From a virus: a stretch of DNA of 20,683 nucleotides. Where the stretch lies: positions 1-20,683 of the IMG/VR virus record IMGVR_UViG_3300020221_003197; one strand, given 5' to 3'. Of this stretch, positions 13,753 to 20,683 are shown piece by piece. Both the position numbers and the translations under genes were made by a program. The notes beneath the pieces are model-generated. The model searched no databases. It was not told where the DNA came from and saw nothing but the letters and a program-made list of their open reading frames with translations. Every line of letters starts with the position of its first letter. Position 1 is the first letter of the stretch.

Positions 13753-13769
13753 GCCCCGTCCGGCCTCGA

Positions 13770-14654
13770 TCACGCCCCGCCCGTGGACCCGTAGGCGAGC
13801 TGCCACAGGCCGTAGCCCGCGGCGTGCTCGGACCGGGTCCCGTACAGGAACTCGTCCCTCATGAAGGCGTTGTCGTCGTCCGGCCGGTCCTTCGGCGTGA
13901 ACTCCACGCCCGAGAGGATCTGCACGATGAACGGCCGCAGCGGCTTCGACAGGTCGAGCAGGAACCAGTAGGTCGGGTGCGCCGAGAGCTGCGGCGCCAC
14001 GACCAGCTCCGCGCTGTCGCGGTCGATGTTCGTGGTGCTCTCGATCGTCTCCGCCTTCAGGATCTCGAGGCCCGTCGCCCGGAGCTGCGGCGGCACCAGC
14101 AGGTGCGTCGGCGTGATGCCGAGCGACTCCCCGTTGTCCCCGCGCAGCGCCATCATCGCCGCGTAGGCCGCCCGGTAGTTGACCGGGTTGAGCACGCCGG
14201 TGCCCTTGTTCGACACGCTCGCGCCGTCGACCGGGTGGTCCGTGTCGAAGAAGTACTGCCCGTCGAAGCACAGGCTCGCGAAGCCGCCGGCCAGCAGCTC
14301 GAACACCAGCTTGTCCGGGTGCTTCGCCGCGAGGTCGGCCAGCATCGCGATGCGCGGCTTCACCAGGCCGAGCTTGTCGCGCTCGATCTCGGACCGCTTC
14401 ACCCCGATGGTGGACTCCCACTTGCGGTTCACGATCGTGAAGCCGCCCGCCTCGAGCCCGTGGATCACGCGGTCCCCGACCCACTCCCGCACCGCGGGCA
14501 GGTCCTTCAGGAACGCGTAGGTCTCGGACGCCTCGCTCGACGGCACCACCATCGCGAGCTGCTCGTACAGCGGCTTGGCCGCTCCGAGCGTCTCCAGGAA
14601 CAGCGCCCGGAAGCCCCGGCTCGCCGCGCGCAGGTTCTCCGCGTTCAGGATCAT
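13770..14654 (-). CDS. Major head subunit (Mu gpT-like)
   Basis: 294 residues from ATG 14654, with GGGAGGGGAGC directly upstream. The family is clear: 'MILNAENLRAASRGFRALFLETL' at the start, 'VPSSEASETYAFLKDLPAVREWVGDRVI' (37-64), 'YEQLAMVV', 'FDGQYFFDTDHPV' (129-141), 'PTHLLVPPQLRATGLEILKAE' and 'RPFIVQILSGVEFTPKDRPDDDNAFMRDEFLYGTRSEHAAGYGLWQLAYGS' at the end. These match the Mu-like major capsid protein, an HK97-fold protein. It forms the head shell around the I/Z scaffold. The hairpin after the gene suggests its transcript is protected or expressed more strongly than that of later genes. Confidence 0.95.
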   Translation of the reverse strand: MILNAENLRAASRGFRALFLETLGAAKPLYEQLAMVVPSSEASETYAFLKDLPAVREWVGDRVIHGLEAGGFTIVNRKWESTIGVKRSEIERDKLGLVKPRIAMLADLAAKHPDKLVFELLAGGFASLCFDGQYFFDTDHPVDGASVSNKGTGVLNPVNYRAAYAAMMALRGDNGESLGITPTHLLVPPQLRATGLEILKAETIESTTNIDRDSAELVVAPQLSAHPTYWFLLDLSKPLRPFIVQILSGVEFTPKDRPDDDNAFMRDEFLYGTRSEHAAGYGLWQLAYGSTGGA

Positions 14655-14669
14655 GCTCCCCTCCCGGGC

Positions 14670-15077
14670 CTACAGCCCCGTCTTGACCCAGACGCCGTCC
14701 GCGTCCACGGCCACCACCTTGCCCGCCGCCGAGCGCGTCCCCGTCCCGTCCGTCTTCGCGACCGCCTGGTCGTCCACGACGTAGCAGGTCCCGCCCACGT
14801 TCGCCTGGGCGATCAGGTCGGCGTCCGCCGAGTTCGCCCACTTGAACGTGCCCGGCCGCACCGCGACGACCTCCGCCCCGGCGAGCCCGGCCGAGTTGTC
14901 GACCGTCTCCTCCGCGCGGCCGACCGCGACGAGCCCCGTGCCCGCCGCGCCGGGCTTCGCGTACCCGGCGTCCAGCACCACGAGCCCGCCCGCGAACACC
15001 TTGACGGACGCCGCGACCGGGAACGCCAGGAGATCCCCGGACCGCTGAGCCGTGTTCCGCTCCCTGGACAGCGCCAT
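14670..15077 (-). CDS. Probable capsid cement / decoration protein
   Basis: 135 residues, with ATG 15077 right after the I stop. The sequence is almost wholly beta and low in charge: 'VFAGGLVVLDAGYAKPGAAGTGLVAVGRAEETVDNSAGLAGAEVVAVRPGTFKWANS' (28-84), 'ADLIAQANVGGTCYVVDDQAVAKTDGTGTRSAAGKVVAVDADGVWV' (86-131). This is the pattern of small cement proteins often placed before the major capsid gene in Mu-like phages (similar in kind to DUF2190 proteins). It probably binds the outer head surface after expansion. It sits between the scaffold and the capsid gene, which supports a head role. The exact family is not certain. Confidence 0.75.
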   Translation of the reverse strand: MALSRERNTAQRSGDLLAFPVAASVKVFAGGLVVLDAGYAKPGAAGTGLVAVGRAEETVDNSAGLAGAEVVAVRPGTFKWANSADADLIAQANVGGTCYVVDDQAVAKTDGTGTRSAAGKVVAVDADGVWVKTGL

Positions 15078-15078
15078 C

Positions 15079-15576
15079 TCACACCCCCTCCTTCTGGGCC
15101 TTGAACGCCTCGGGCTTGACCCCGAGCTGCCGGCAGACCACCAGCTCGCCCTCGGTCAGCCCCGCCTCGCCGGTCCGCGTCGCGCCGCCGCCGGCCGGGC
15201 CCTGCGGCACCACCACCGGCGCGTTCGACAGGAACATCGCGAAGACGCCCGGGTCGCGCCGCGCCTGCCCCTCCGCCCACGCCCGGTTCGCCGGCGTGAC
15301 CTTCCCGTCCTTCAGCGCCTTCTCGACCAGGTCGAGCGCGTCGCGCTCGTCGAGCCGCTTCTTCAGCGCGACGAACTCCGCGGCCGGCACGGTCGCGCCG
15401 GGGTTCTTGAGCACCAGCACCGCCGCCCGGGCGTCCGCCAGGGAGGCCGTCGCGTTCAGCGCCAGACCCTCCACCAGCCCCGCCCGGAAATCCCTGAGCG
15501 CCGTGACCGCCGCCGCCACCTCGTCCTCGGTGGCCTCGGCCTTCAGGCCCAGGAGCTCGAGCAGCTTGTCCTTCAT
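15079..15576 (-). CDS. Internal in-frame product: head scaffold (Mu gpZ-like)
   Basis: A 165-residue product from ATG 15576 inside the I gene, in the same frame. It begins exactly at the junction of the protease and scaffold parts: MKDKLLELLGLKAEATEDEVAAAVTAL. It is helical and charged, with 'PAAEFVALKKRLDERDALDLVEKALKDGKVTPANRAWAEGQ' in the middle and an Ala/Gly-rich linker near 245-265 of gpI numbering. In Mu, gpZ is likewise made from an internal start of I and forms the excess scaffold. The SD here is near-perfect, so co-expression of I and Z is well supported. Confidence 0.75.
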   Translation of the reverse strand: MKDKLLELLGLKAEATEDEVAAAVTALRDFRAGLVEGLALNATASLADARAAVLVLKNPGATVPAAEFVALKKRLDERDALDLVEKALKDGKVTPANRAWAEGQARRDPGVFAMFLSNAPVVVPQGPAGGGATRTGEAGLTEGELVVCRQLGVKPEAFKAQKEGV

Positions 15577-16053
15577 CCCGTCCTCCTCTGCTACCGGGCT
15601 CCCTGCCCGGTTGGCGATCGCGGGCATCCCCACGATCGCCGGGTCGTTCGTGAGCGCCACCGAATGGACGTCCACCACCCGGCGGTCGCCCGGCCTCACT
15701 CGCACCACCGGGCTGAGGTACCGGTACTCGCGCGCAGCGACGTGCCGGCCCCCCAGCTCGGTCCATTCCACCCTCGCCCACAGCCCGTCGTCGCGGGGCT
15801 GGAACTCCTTGATCCACCCCCCCGCCGGCGCCCGCTCGCCCGTCAGCGTCTGGTGCTCGTAGTCGATCACCAGGTCCCGGTTGCGACCCTGGAAGGCGGC
15901 CAACACCAGGGCCATCGCCGCGCCGTCCACGACGAACCCGCCCTTCGTGGACTTCACCTGGCCCGCGGGAAGGATCAGGATCCACTCGGGCGCGCCTTGG
16001 CCGTCCGCACACACGAGCGCCACCACGTCGCCGGTCAGGACCTGGGTCTTCAC
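15079..16053 (-). CDS. Head maturation protease and scaffold (Mu gpI-like)
   Basis: 324 residues from GTG 16053. The start is set by GGAGG at 16065-16061, seven bases upstream; the longer reading from GTG 16113 adds an Arg/Gly-rich shadow. Residues 1-155 hold the Mu-I protease domain: 'DLVIDYEHQTLTGERAPAGGWI' (60-81), 'GLWARVEWTELGG' and 'EYRYLSPVVRV' (109-119). By comparison with the family, His67 and Ser114 are likely catalytic. 'VHSVALTNDPAI' closes the domain. From residue 160 onward comes the helical scaffold part, ending 'GLTEGELVVCRQLGVKPEAFKAQ'. The full-length product cleaves the scaffold during head maturation. A second start lies at residue 160. Confidence 0.88.
   Translation of the reverse strand: MKTQVLTGDVVALVCADGQGAPEWILILPAGQVKSTKGGFVVDGAAMALVLAAFQGRNRDLVIDYEHQTLTGERAPAGGWIKEFQPRDDGLWARVEWTELGGRHVAAREYRYLSPVVRVRPGDRRVVDVHSVALTNDPAIVGMPAIANRAGSPVAEEDGMKDKLLELLGLKAEATEDEVAAAVTALRDFRAGLVEGLALNATASLADARAAVLVLKNPGATVPAAEFVALKKRLDERDALDLVEKALKDGKVTPANRAWAEGQARRDPGVFAMFLSNAPVVVPQGPAGGGATRTGEAGLTEGELVVCRQLGVKPEAFKAQKEGV
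15581..15588 (-). promoter_or_regulatory. Shine-Dalgarno for the internal scaffold start
   Basis: The minus strand reads GAGGAGGA here, four to five bases before ATG 15576. It is as strong as the SD of any gene start in the window, although it lies inside an open reading frame. Confidence 0.7.
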
Positions 16054-16167
16054 TTTGCGTCCTCCACGACGTATCCTCCCCGGTGAGGGGACGCCGCGCG
16101 TCTTGGGAGCCACCCACTCACGGGACCCGGCGCCGCTGCCCTGGTGGAGCTCAGGCAGCCTTTGCCC

Positions 16168-17388
16168 TCACTTCCCATGCAGCAACACCCCTTTTCGCAG
16201 CCGCGCGTCCACGTACTCCAGCTTCTCCGGGCTGAATCCGGTGACGCCGACCAGGCGCCCCCGCTCGACCTCGGTGATGACGACCCCTCCGATCCGCTCC
16301 TTGTCCGGCGTGCGCCAGACCTGGACGTAACGCTTCCGCAGCACGATCCGGCCGTCCGGGTACACGGTGGGGGGGGGCCAGACCTCGTATGGGTCCATGA
16401 GGATGCCGGGCATCGTCCTGACGTAGGTCCCGTGCCCCTCCTTCCCCAGCTTCGATGCCCCCCGCTTGTCGGAGTACATCCGGTCCGACACGATCACCGG
16501 GTCACCCAGCACGTCCCGCACGACGGCCTCGCCACCGGGCTCGATGCCGAATGCCTCGCGGAACGCATCCCAGTACTGCTCCTGGGGCAGGCCTTCGGGC
16601 AGCAACAGATCCCGCGGGCCCTCCGACAGGTCCGCCGGGCGGATGTTGTGGACCTGGCGACGACGGTACCGCTCGGGTCCGCGCAGACCCTCCATCTCCG
16701 TCGGCTGCCCGGGCTTCCGCTCGAACGACCCGAACATCACCTTGCCCGGGTTGTGAGAGAAGCTCGGGTCGGGCAGGAGTGCCTGCAGCCGGCCGTTCCC
16801 GACGTCCACCATCCGGCCGTCCCAGTCCTCGCCGCTCTCGGCCTTCAGTCCGCGCGCCTTGAACTCCGCCTCGGACATGCCGCGCGTCGTGCACCGGCAC
16901 CGGTAGCCGTTCGGGGGGTACCACTTGTCCCAGATCGGGTCGTTTGCCCTGAACACCCTGCCGTCCATCGCGGCGTGCAGGGGCCTGGTCCGCACGTCTC
17001 CGACCGCGTCGTACTGGAGGTACGCCACGCCTGCCCGCTTCTGCTGGCTGTACTTCCCGACGTTGTACGCGGTCAGGACGTTGGTCCGGAAGATGTTGTC
17101 GACCCGCCACGCGGCGCGCCCCGTCCAGCCGCGCTCCTCGATGACCGAGCGAATGCTCTTCTTGAACTCGTCCAGCGTGGTGCCGCTCGCGATCGCCTTC
17201 TGGAGCGCGGCGAACACGTCGGTTACGACGTCCATCTTCGCGATGCCGCTCACCGCGAACGCCCGGATCTTCGCGTCGTCCCGCAGCTTCTTGAACTGCG
17301 CCGGCGTGAGCGGGATCTTGTCGGCCCAGAACGCGGCCGCCTCCTCGAACGGCAGCGGGCGCAGGGGCTGGAGGGCCGCGCTATGCAT
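16168..17388 (-). CDS. Head morphogenesis protein (Mu gpF / SPP1 gp7-like) with C-terminal PBECR-type nuclease-like domain
   Basis: 406 residues; ATG 17388 follows GGAGG and overlaps the portal stop by eight bases. The N-terminal 180 residues are Mu gpF-like: 'PFEEAAAFWADKIPLTPAQFKKL', 'RAAWRVDNIFRTNVLTAYNVGKYSQQK' (91-117), 'YLQYDAVGDVRTRPLHAAMDGRVF' and the hallmark 'WYPPNGYRCRCTTRGMS' (156-172). These bind the portal inside the head. Residues about 284-400 differ: 'VVRDVLGDPVIVSD', 'MPGILMDPYEVWPP', 'GRIVLRKRYVQVW' and 'GGVVITEVERGRLVGVTGF' fit the pattern of the phage barnase-EndoU-colicin E5/D-RelE-like (PBECR2) domains known to be fused to gpF proteins. It could be an effector ejected with DNA, or a self-acting RNase domain. 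The first domain is sure; the second is likely. Confidence 0.88.
   Translation of the reverse strand: MHSAALQPLRPLPFEEAAAFWADKIPLTPAQFKKLRDDAKIRAFAVSGIAKMDVVTDVFAALQKAIASGTTLDEFKKSIRSVIEERGWTGRAAWRVDNIFRTNVLTAYNVGKYSQQKRAGVAYLQYDAVGDVRTRPLHAAMDGRVFRANDPIWDKWYPPNGYRCRCTTRGMSEAEFKARGLKAESGEDWDGRMVDVGNGRLQALLPDPSFSHNPGKVMFGSFERKPGQPTEMEGLRGPERYRRRQVHNIRPADLSEGPRDLLLPEGLPQEQYWDAFREAFGIEPGGEAVVRDVLGDPVIVSDRMYSDKRGASKLGKEGHGTYVRTMPGILMDPYEVWPPPTVYPDGRIVLRKRYVQVWRTPDKERIGGVVITEVERGRLVGVTGFSPEKLEYVDARLRKGVLLHGK
16369..16377. repeat. Nine-base G/C homopolymer inside the PBECR-like region
   Basis: Nine G in a row on the plus strand, so nine C on the coding strand. It codes Pro338-340 of the F-type protein, in the nuclease-like domain. 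It is the longest single-base run I noticed. A one-base gain or loss would truncate or alter the last about 65 residues while leaving the gpF part intact. Confidence 0.8.
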
Positions 17389-18949
17389 GCGCCCTCCCCG
17401 CCATCTCGGCCATGAACGTCGCCCGCGCCAGGACGTCCGACAGCTCGCTGACGTCGAGGTCCGCGTAGGCCGCGAGCACCCGGTCCCGCAGGTCGTCGTA
17501 GTCCGTCGCGGCCTCGACGATGCGCTCGATCGCGGCGGTCATCCCGTCCGCCGCCGGCGCGGCCTCCGCGATCGAGGCGTCCTCGAGGCCGGCCACCTGG
17601 GCCTGCTCGGGCGGGATCTGCGCCGAGTGCGCGACCGCCCCCGCCGGCCGGCCCGCCTTCAGCGCGGCCGCACCGGTCGGGGGGGCCGGCGCCGCGGACG
17701 CGCTGCCGACCAGCTCCTCGTCCGCGTCGGGCGCCGGGATCCCGAAGCGCTCCCGCACGTGGCCCGCGCCGATGCGCAACCCCACGTCCTTGACCAGGAT
17801 CCCGTAGGTCCGCGCAGTCCGCTCCTGGTCCTCCGGCTCGCTCGTGTCGATGTCCAGGTACGGCAGGCGCTTGGTGCGCTCCCAGCCCCGGTTGAATCCC
17901 ACGATCGGCCGGATGATGTCGCGCTGGATGGTCTTCGCGATCGCGGCGGCGTCCGCCTCCAGGAGGTCGCGCCGCACCTCGTTGTGCGCCGAGCCGGCGA
18001 GCGTCCCCGACCCACTCTGTGCGTCGGTCGTCAGCGTCTGGCCCAGCACCGCCTTCGAGATCGCGCGGTCGCAGTACTCGATGAGAGCCGGGAAGACGTC
18101 GGCCGCCGAGCCCTTGGTGGCCGAGCCCGCCGCCGGGAACTCGATGCTCGCGTTCGACGGGATGACCCCCGCCGCGTTCGCCGCGATCGCCACGACCGTC
18201 CGGAGCAGCTTGTCGATGTCCTCCTTGCTCGTCCCGGGCTCGTACTTCCCGAGCCTGAGCGGCATGCCGAAGACCTCGGCGTACTGGACCCAGTCCTTCA
18301 CGGCGTAGTTCTTGAACAGGTACATCCAGCTCACGACGCGGAGCATCCCCGCCCGCGCCGCGCTCCCGGACCGGGCCTTGTACCGGTGGATCACGAACTT
18401 GTTGGCCGGGATCTGCTCGCCGGCCACGGGCGCCCCGTCCGTCAGCAGGCGGACGGCCGACCCGTCCCACGTGAACCGCTGCTGCGGGACCCACTCCACG
18501 CGTGCCGGCAGTGCCCGCTCCCCGGTCTGCCACAGGATCTCGCACACCGAGAACCCCTTCCCGACCGCGTCCATCAGGTCGAGGATCAGGTCCTCCTGGT
18601 CGAGCTGGTCGAGCAGCTCCGTCACCAGCTCCGCGTCCTTCACGCACTCGGGATCCTCGGAGTCGAACGGCTGCACGCTGCGCGGCAGGCCGATCACCGC
18701 ATTCTTGCGGGTCTGGAGCACCGCCGCCAGGTGTGCGTCCTTCTCCTCGAACTCCTGGAACAACTCGCTCTGACGGCACACGTCGCCGTCGTCGGCCTCC
18801 CGCAGGATCGCGGCGAGCCGCTCCGGGGTCAGGCCCCGCGAGGGGTAGGACGTCCAGCGGTCCGCGACCGAGGCGACCGCGATCTGGCGCTCGTCCGGAC
18901 GGCGCGGCGTCTCCACGGGGCGGCCGAACTGGTCCAGCACCACCGCCAT
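17381..18949 (-). CDS. Portal protein, DUF935 / Mu gp29-like
   Basis: 522 residues from ATG 18949, which overlaps the terminase stop by one base (TGATG); a GTG at 18955 is less likely. The order of motifs is that of Mu gp29: 'WTSYPSRGLTPERLAAILREADDGD' (about 33-57), 'AHLAAVLQTRKNAVIGLPRSVQPFD', 'AVGKGFSVCEILWQ', 'EWVPQQRFTWD', 'NKFVIHRYKARSGSAARAGMLRVVSWMYLFKNYAVKDWVQYAEVFGMPLRLGKYE' (about 225-280), 'VLGQTLTTDAQSGSGTLAGSAHNEVR' and 'DIIRPIVGFNRGW'. The C-terminal 140 residues are Ala/Pro-rich then helical. Twelve copies are expected to form the head vertex through which DNA passes. It sits between large terminase and gpF, as in Mu. Confidence 0.94.
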   Translation of the reverse strand: MAVVLDQFGRPVETPRRPDERQIAVASVADRWTSYPSRGLTPERLAAILREADDGDVCRQSELFQEFEEKDAHLAAVLQTRKNAVIGLPRSVQPFDSEDPECVKDAELVTELLDQLDQEDLILDLMDAVGKGFSVCEILWQTGERALPARVEWVPQQRFTWDGSAVRLLTDGAPVAGEQIPANKFVIHRYKARSGSAARAGMLRVVSWMYLFKNYAVKDWVQYAEVFGMPLRLGKYEPGTSKEDIDKLLRTVVAIAANAAGVIPSNASIEFPAAGSATKGSAADVFPALIEYCDRAISKAVLGQTLTTDAQSGSGTLAGSAHNEVRRDLLEADAAAIAKTIQRDIIRPIVGFNRGWERTKRLPYLDIDTSEPEDQERTARTYGILVKDVGLRIGAGHVRERFGIPAPDADEELVGSASAAPAPPTGAAALKAGRPAGAVAHSAQIPPEQAQVAGLEDASIAEAAPAADGMTAAIERIVEAATDYDDLRDRVLAAYADLDVSELSDVLARATFMAEMAGRAHA

Positions 18950-20298
18950 CACCACGCCCCCGTCGAGACGAACCGCCGCGGCGCCGCCGGCGTGTAGTCA
19001 ACGCTCCAGCCCGGGCCGGCGTGGTGGGCGTGCAGGCACAGCCCGTCCGCCCAGAAGTAGTCGCCGTGTCCCACTTCGGACCGCTCGGCGTCGAAGCGGA
19101 CGTTGCCCGCCGACGTCGTCAGGCGCCGGACGCTGTGGAGCGAATCACGCAGCTCGCGGGTCCCTGGGTTGCGGACTCGGCGGTCCTCGTAGGTCTGGCG
19201 CACGAGCGTGGCGAGGTCCTGCTTGACGGGCCCCGTGAAGAGCACCCCCTCCACGACGGTCCTGCCCAGCTCGGCCTGCGCGTCCTCCACGATCTTCTCG
19301 CCCATCCCGCTCTGGTCGATGCAGGTCCTGCGCACCCGGTAGGACCGATGGATCCGCCGCAGCTCGGCCATCTGGTCGGCGAACGTCAGGCCCTTCATCT
19401 GGACGATTTCGCGGGTCCAGAGGACGTCGCCCACCAGCTCGCGCACCCAGAGGATCGAGCCGTCCCGCCGCCGCGCGACGTCCCAGCCGACGAAGACGTC
19501 GCCGCCGGCGTACAGCCCGGGCTTCCCCGCGTCGTCGTGCTCGGCGGCCGTGATGAGGTCCCACAGGAGCCACGCGGTGGCCTCGTCCACCGGCACGCAC
19601 ATGTACTCCTGGAGGTAGGTCTCCTCGTCTCCGGCCGCCTCGCGGCAGTCCAGAAGGAACGCGGCCCGCTCCTCCTCGGTCGCCGGGTGCCCGAGGATCT
19701 TGTCGACCAGCCCCTGGCGCACCGCGTCCTCGATCGTCGTCGTGTGAACGGACCAGCGACCCCCCTTCTTCGCCGCGTCCACCATGCGGAAGTAGCGGTT
19801 GCCCTTGCCGTTGTAGGTGGACAGCACGCGGACCGGGAAGCCCCAGGTGATGATCGGCTGCGCCGCCTTCCACATGCCGTCCTGGTCCGCGTGGAAGGCG
19901 TACTCGTCCAGCACCAGCTTGCCCCCCTTCGAGCGGAACGCCTTGGGGTTCGAACTCAGCGCGTTGATGCGGCGGCCGTTCGCGAACTCGATGCTGAGCG
20001 TCTTGATGCCCTGCTTCTCGTCGAGCGCGATCTCGCCGAGGTTCAGCGCGGCGTACTGGTAGAGCTTCGCCCAGGTCTCGCAGTACCGGATGTACTCCTT
20101 CGCGGCGCTCTCGTCGGCCGAGCTGAACCAGACGTCCATGCCGGCGCCCCGGGCCGCGTCCCGGACGTCCTCGTAGGACTGCGCGTAGGTCATGCCGATG
20201 CGGCGCGACTTCTCGGAGATCTTGAAGCGCGAGCCGTCCGCGACCCACTCCGCCTGGTAGGGCAGGAAGTAGCCGCCCTTGTCACGCCGCGATGCCAA
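18949..20298 (-). CDS. Terminase large subunit (Mu gp28-like)
   Basis: 449 residues, ATG 20298, starting 17 bases inside the upstream gene. The ATPase part shows an atypical Walker A 'EKSRRIGMT' (29-37), typical of Mu-like terminases, and Walker B 'LVLDEY' (128-132) followed by 'FHAD'. 'VRVLSTYNGKGNRYF' (about 156-170) is the coupling motif region. The nuclease part has the RNase H-like acidic set: 'GWDVARRRDGSILWV' (Asp273), 'TCIDQSGMGEKIVEDA' (Asp329) and 'HGDYFWADGL' (Asp413/Asp418). The length is somewhat shorter than Mu gp28 but all motifs are present. It drives DNA packaging through the portal and cuts the genome. It is the first complete gene transcribed in the window. Confidence 0.94.
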   Translation of the reverse strand: MASRRDKGGYFLPYQAEWVADGSRFKISEKSRRIGMTYAQSYEDVRDAARGAGMDVWFSSADESAAKEYIRYCETWAKLYQYAALNLGEIALDEKQGIKTLSIEFANGRRINALSSNPKAFRSKGGKLVLDEYAFHADQDGMWKAAQPIITWGFPVRVLSTYNGKGNRYFRMVDAAKKGGRWSVHTTTIEDAVRQGLVDKILGHPATEEERAAFLLDCREAAGDEETYLQEYMCVPVDEATAWLLWDLITAAEHDDAGKPGLYAGGDVFVGWDVARRRDGSILWVRELVGDVLWTREIVQMKGLTFADQMAELRRIHRSYRVRRTCIDQSGMGEKIVEDAQAELGRTVVEGVLFTGPVKQDLATLVRQTYEDRRVRNPGTRELRDSLHSVRRLTTSAGNVRFDAERSEVGHGDYFWADGLCLHAHHAGPGWSVDYTPAAPRRFVSTGAW

Positions 20299-20683
20299 GC
20301 ACCCTCTCCTCGATCTCCCGGACCAGTTCGTCCGAGAGCCCGCCCTTCTTCGCGATGCCCTTGACCTCCTCGGCCGCCGCCTTCGCCTTCGCCTGCTGCT
20401 CCTGGCGCCACACGATCCGCATCCGCTCGCGCGTCGCGCCGCTGTTCTGCAGGCGGGCCACCGCCAGCAGCAGCTTCTCCGGGTCCACTCCCTCCAGGTC
20501 GTCCAGCTTCAGCAGCGCCTCGGCCACCATGCTCAGGCCGATCTGCGCCGTCGCCTCCTCCATCCGGAGAGGTTCGCCGTTCGCCTGCTCGAGGATCGCC
20601 TTCGCCTTCTCGTTGACTTCCCGCATGCGCGTCAGGCGAGCCGAGAACTCCCTCCCGTAGCGGCCGACCGAGGACTTCCCCCC
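20282..20683 (-). CDS. Mu gp27-like protein (DUF3486), putative small terminase, 5' end cut by window edge
   Basis: 133 residues are visible; the frame is open to the right edge, so the true start lies outside. An internal ATG at 20626 is not the start: the residues before it read KSSVGRYGREFSARLTR, matching the 's-x-x-avgRY-x-x-r-f' element of the family, normally in the first third of a roughly 180-residue protein. Then come 'AKAILEQANGEPLRMEEATAQIGLSMVAEALLKLDDL' and a Lys/Ala-rich helix 'QEQQAKAKAAAEEVKGIAKKGGLSDELVREIEERVLG'. In Mu gp27 precedes gp28 and is thought to be the small terminase subunit. About 50 N-terminal residues, probably with the DNA-binding part, are missing from view. 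Confidence 0.82.
   Translation of the reverse strand, partial: GGKSSVGRYGREFSARLTRMREVNEKAKAILEQANGEPLRMEEATAQIGLSMVAEALLKLDDLEGVDPEKLLLAVARLQNSGATRERMRIVWRQEQQAKAKAAAEEVKGIAKKGGLSDELVREIEERVLGIAA

Noticed and set aside
16054-16113. Longer N-terminus for the protease gene (GTG at 16113)
   Set aside because: The added 20 residues are Arg/Gly-rich and run over the GGAGG that serves the GTG at 16053.
16925-18997. 690-residue plus-strand open frame
   Set aside because: Antisense to the portal and F genes; Arg-rich composition and no motif.
17250-19001. 583-residue minus-strand open frame overlapping the portal
   Set aside because: It is an alternative frame of the portal gene, Gly/Arg-rich, with no recognisable domain. 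The portal frame carries all the DUF935-type motifs.
1-20683. CRISPR array, tRNA or insertion sequence
   Set aside because: No regularly spaced repeats, no cloverleaf-like segment and no transposase frame or terminal inverted repeats were seen; the window is filled by virion genes.

Overview
The window is one continuous block of virion structural genes from a Mu-like phage or prophage with a contractile tail. All 22 genes I can support lie on the minus strand, so transcription runs from high to low coordinates. The DNA is very GC-rich with strong G/C preference at third codon positions. This gives long spurious open frames on the plus strand, and I rejected them. The host cannot be named from the sequence. 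A high-GC bacterium is likely, and frequent GTG starts with strong Shine-Dalgarno (SD) sequences fit that. No transposase, repressor, lysis gene, tRNA or CRISPR is present, so the call rests only on morphogenesis genes and their order.

Layout in transcription order. Packaging and head: a Mu gp27-like protein cut by the right edge (20282-20683), large terminase (18949-20298), gp29-type portal (17381-18949), an F-type head morphogenesis protein with a probable PBECR-type nuclease tail (16168-17388), the protease/scaffold gene I with a likely internal start for a separate scaffold Z (15079-16053; internal start at 15576), a probable capsid cement protein (14670-15077), and the major head protein T (13770-14654). 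A strong hairpin follows T. The connector and neck genes come next: an HI1506/gp35-like small protein, gp36-like (DUF1320), a gpG-like virion morphogenesis protein, a probable tail terminator and a small unknown protein.

Tail: sheath (10095-11780) with a tandemly duplicated inserted domain, tube, a tail assembly chaperone whose C-terminal extension lies in another frame and is probably reached by a +1 frameshift at a TTT-TGA site, and the tape measure protein. Baseplate: a hub-adaptor-like protein, the hub, gp45-like spike, gp25-like wedge, baseplate J and tail protein I. Host recognition: a small tail-fibre-type protein, a fibre N-terminal-type protein, and at the left edge a 513-residue protein with a formylglycine-generating-enzyme/C-type-lectin-like fold, probably the receptor binder.

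Genes are packed with TGATG, ATGA or GTGA overlaps, or with gaps of a few tens of bases at most. This implies one late operon with translational coupling. The only gap above 100 bases is the roughly 100-base T/gp35 spacer that carries the hairpin. The most interesting points are the candidate +1 frameshift, the in-frame scaffold start, the nuclease-like domain on the F protein with a nine-C tract inside it, the duplicated sheath insert, and the lectin-fold receptor protein.
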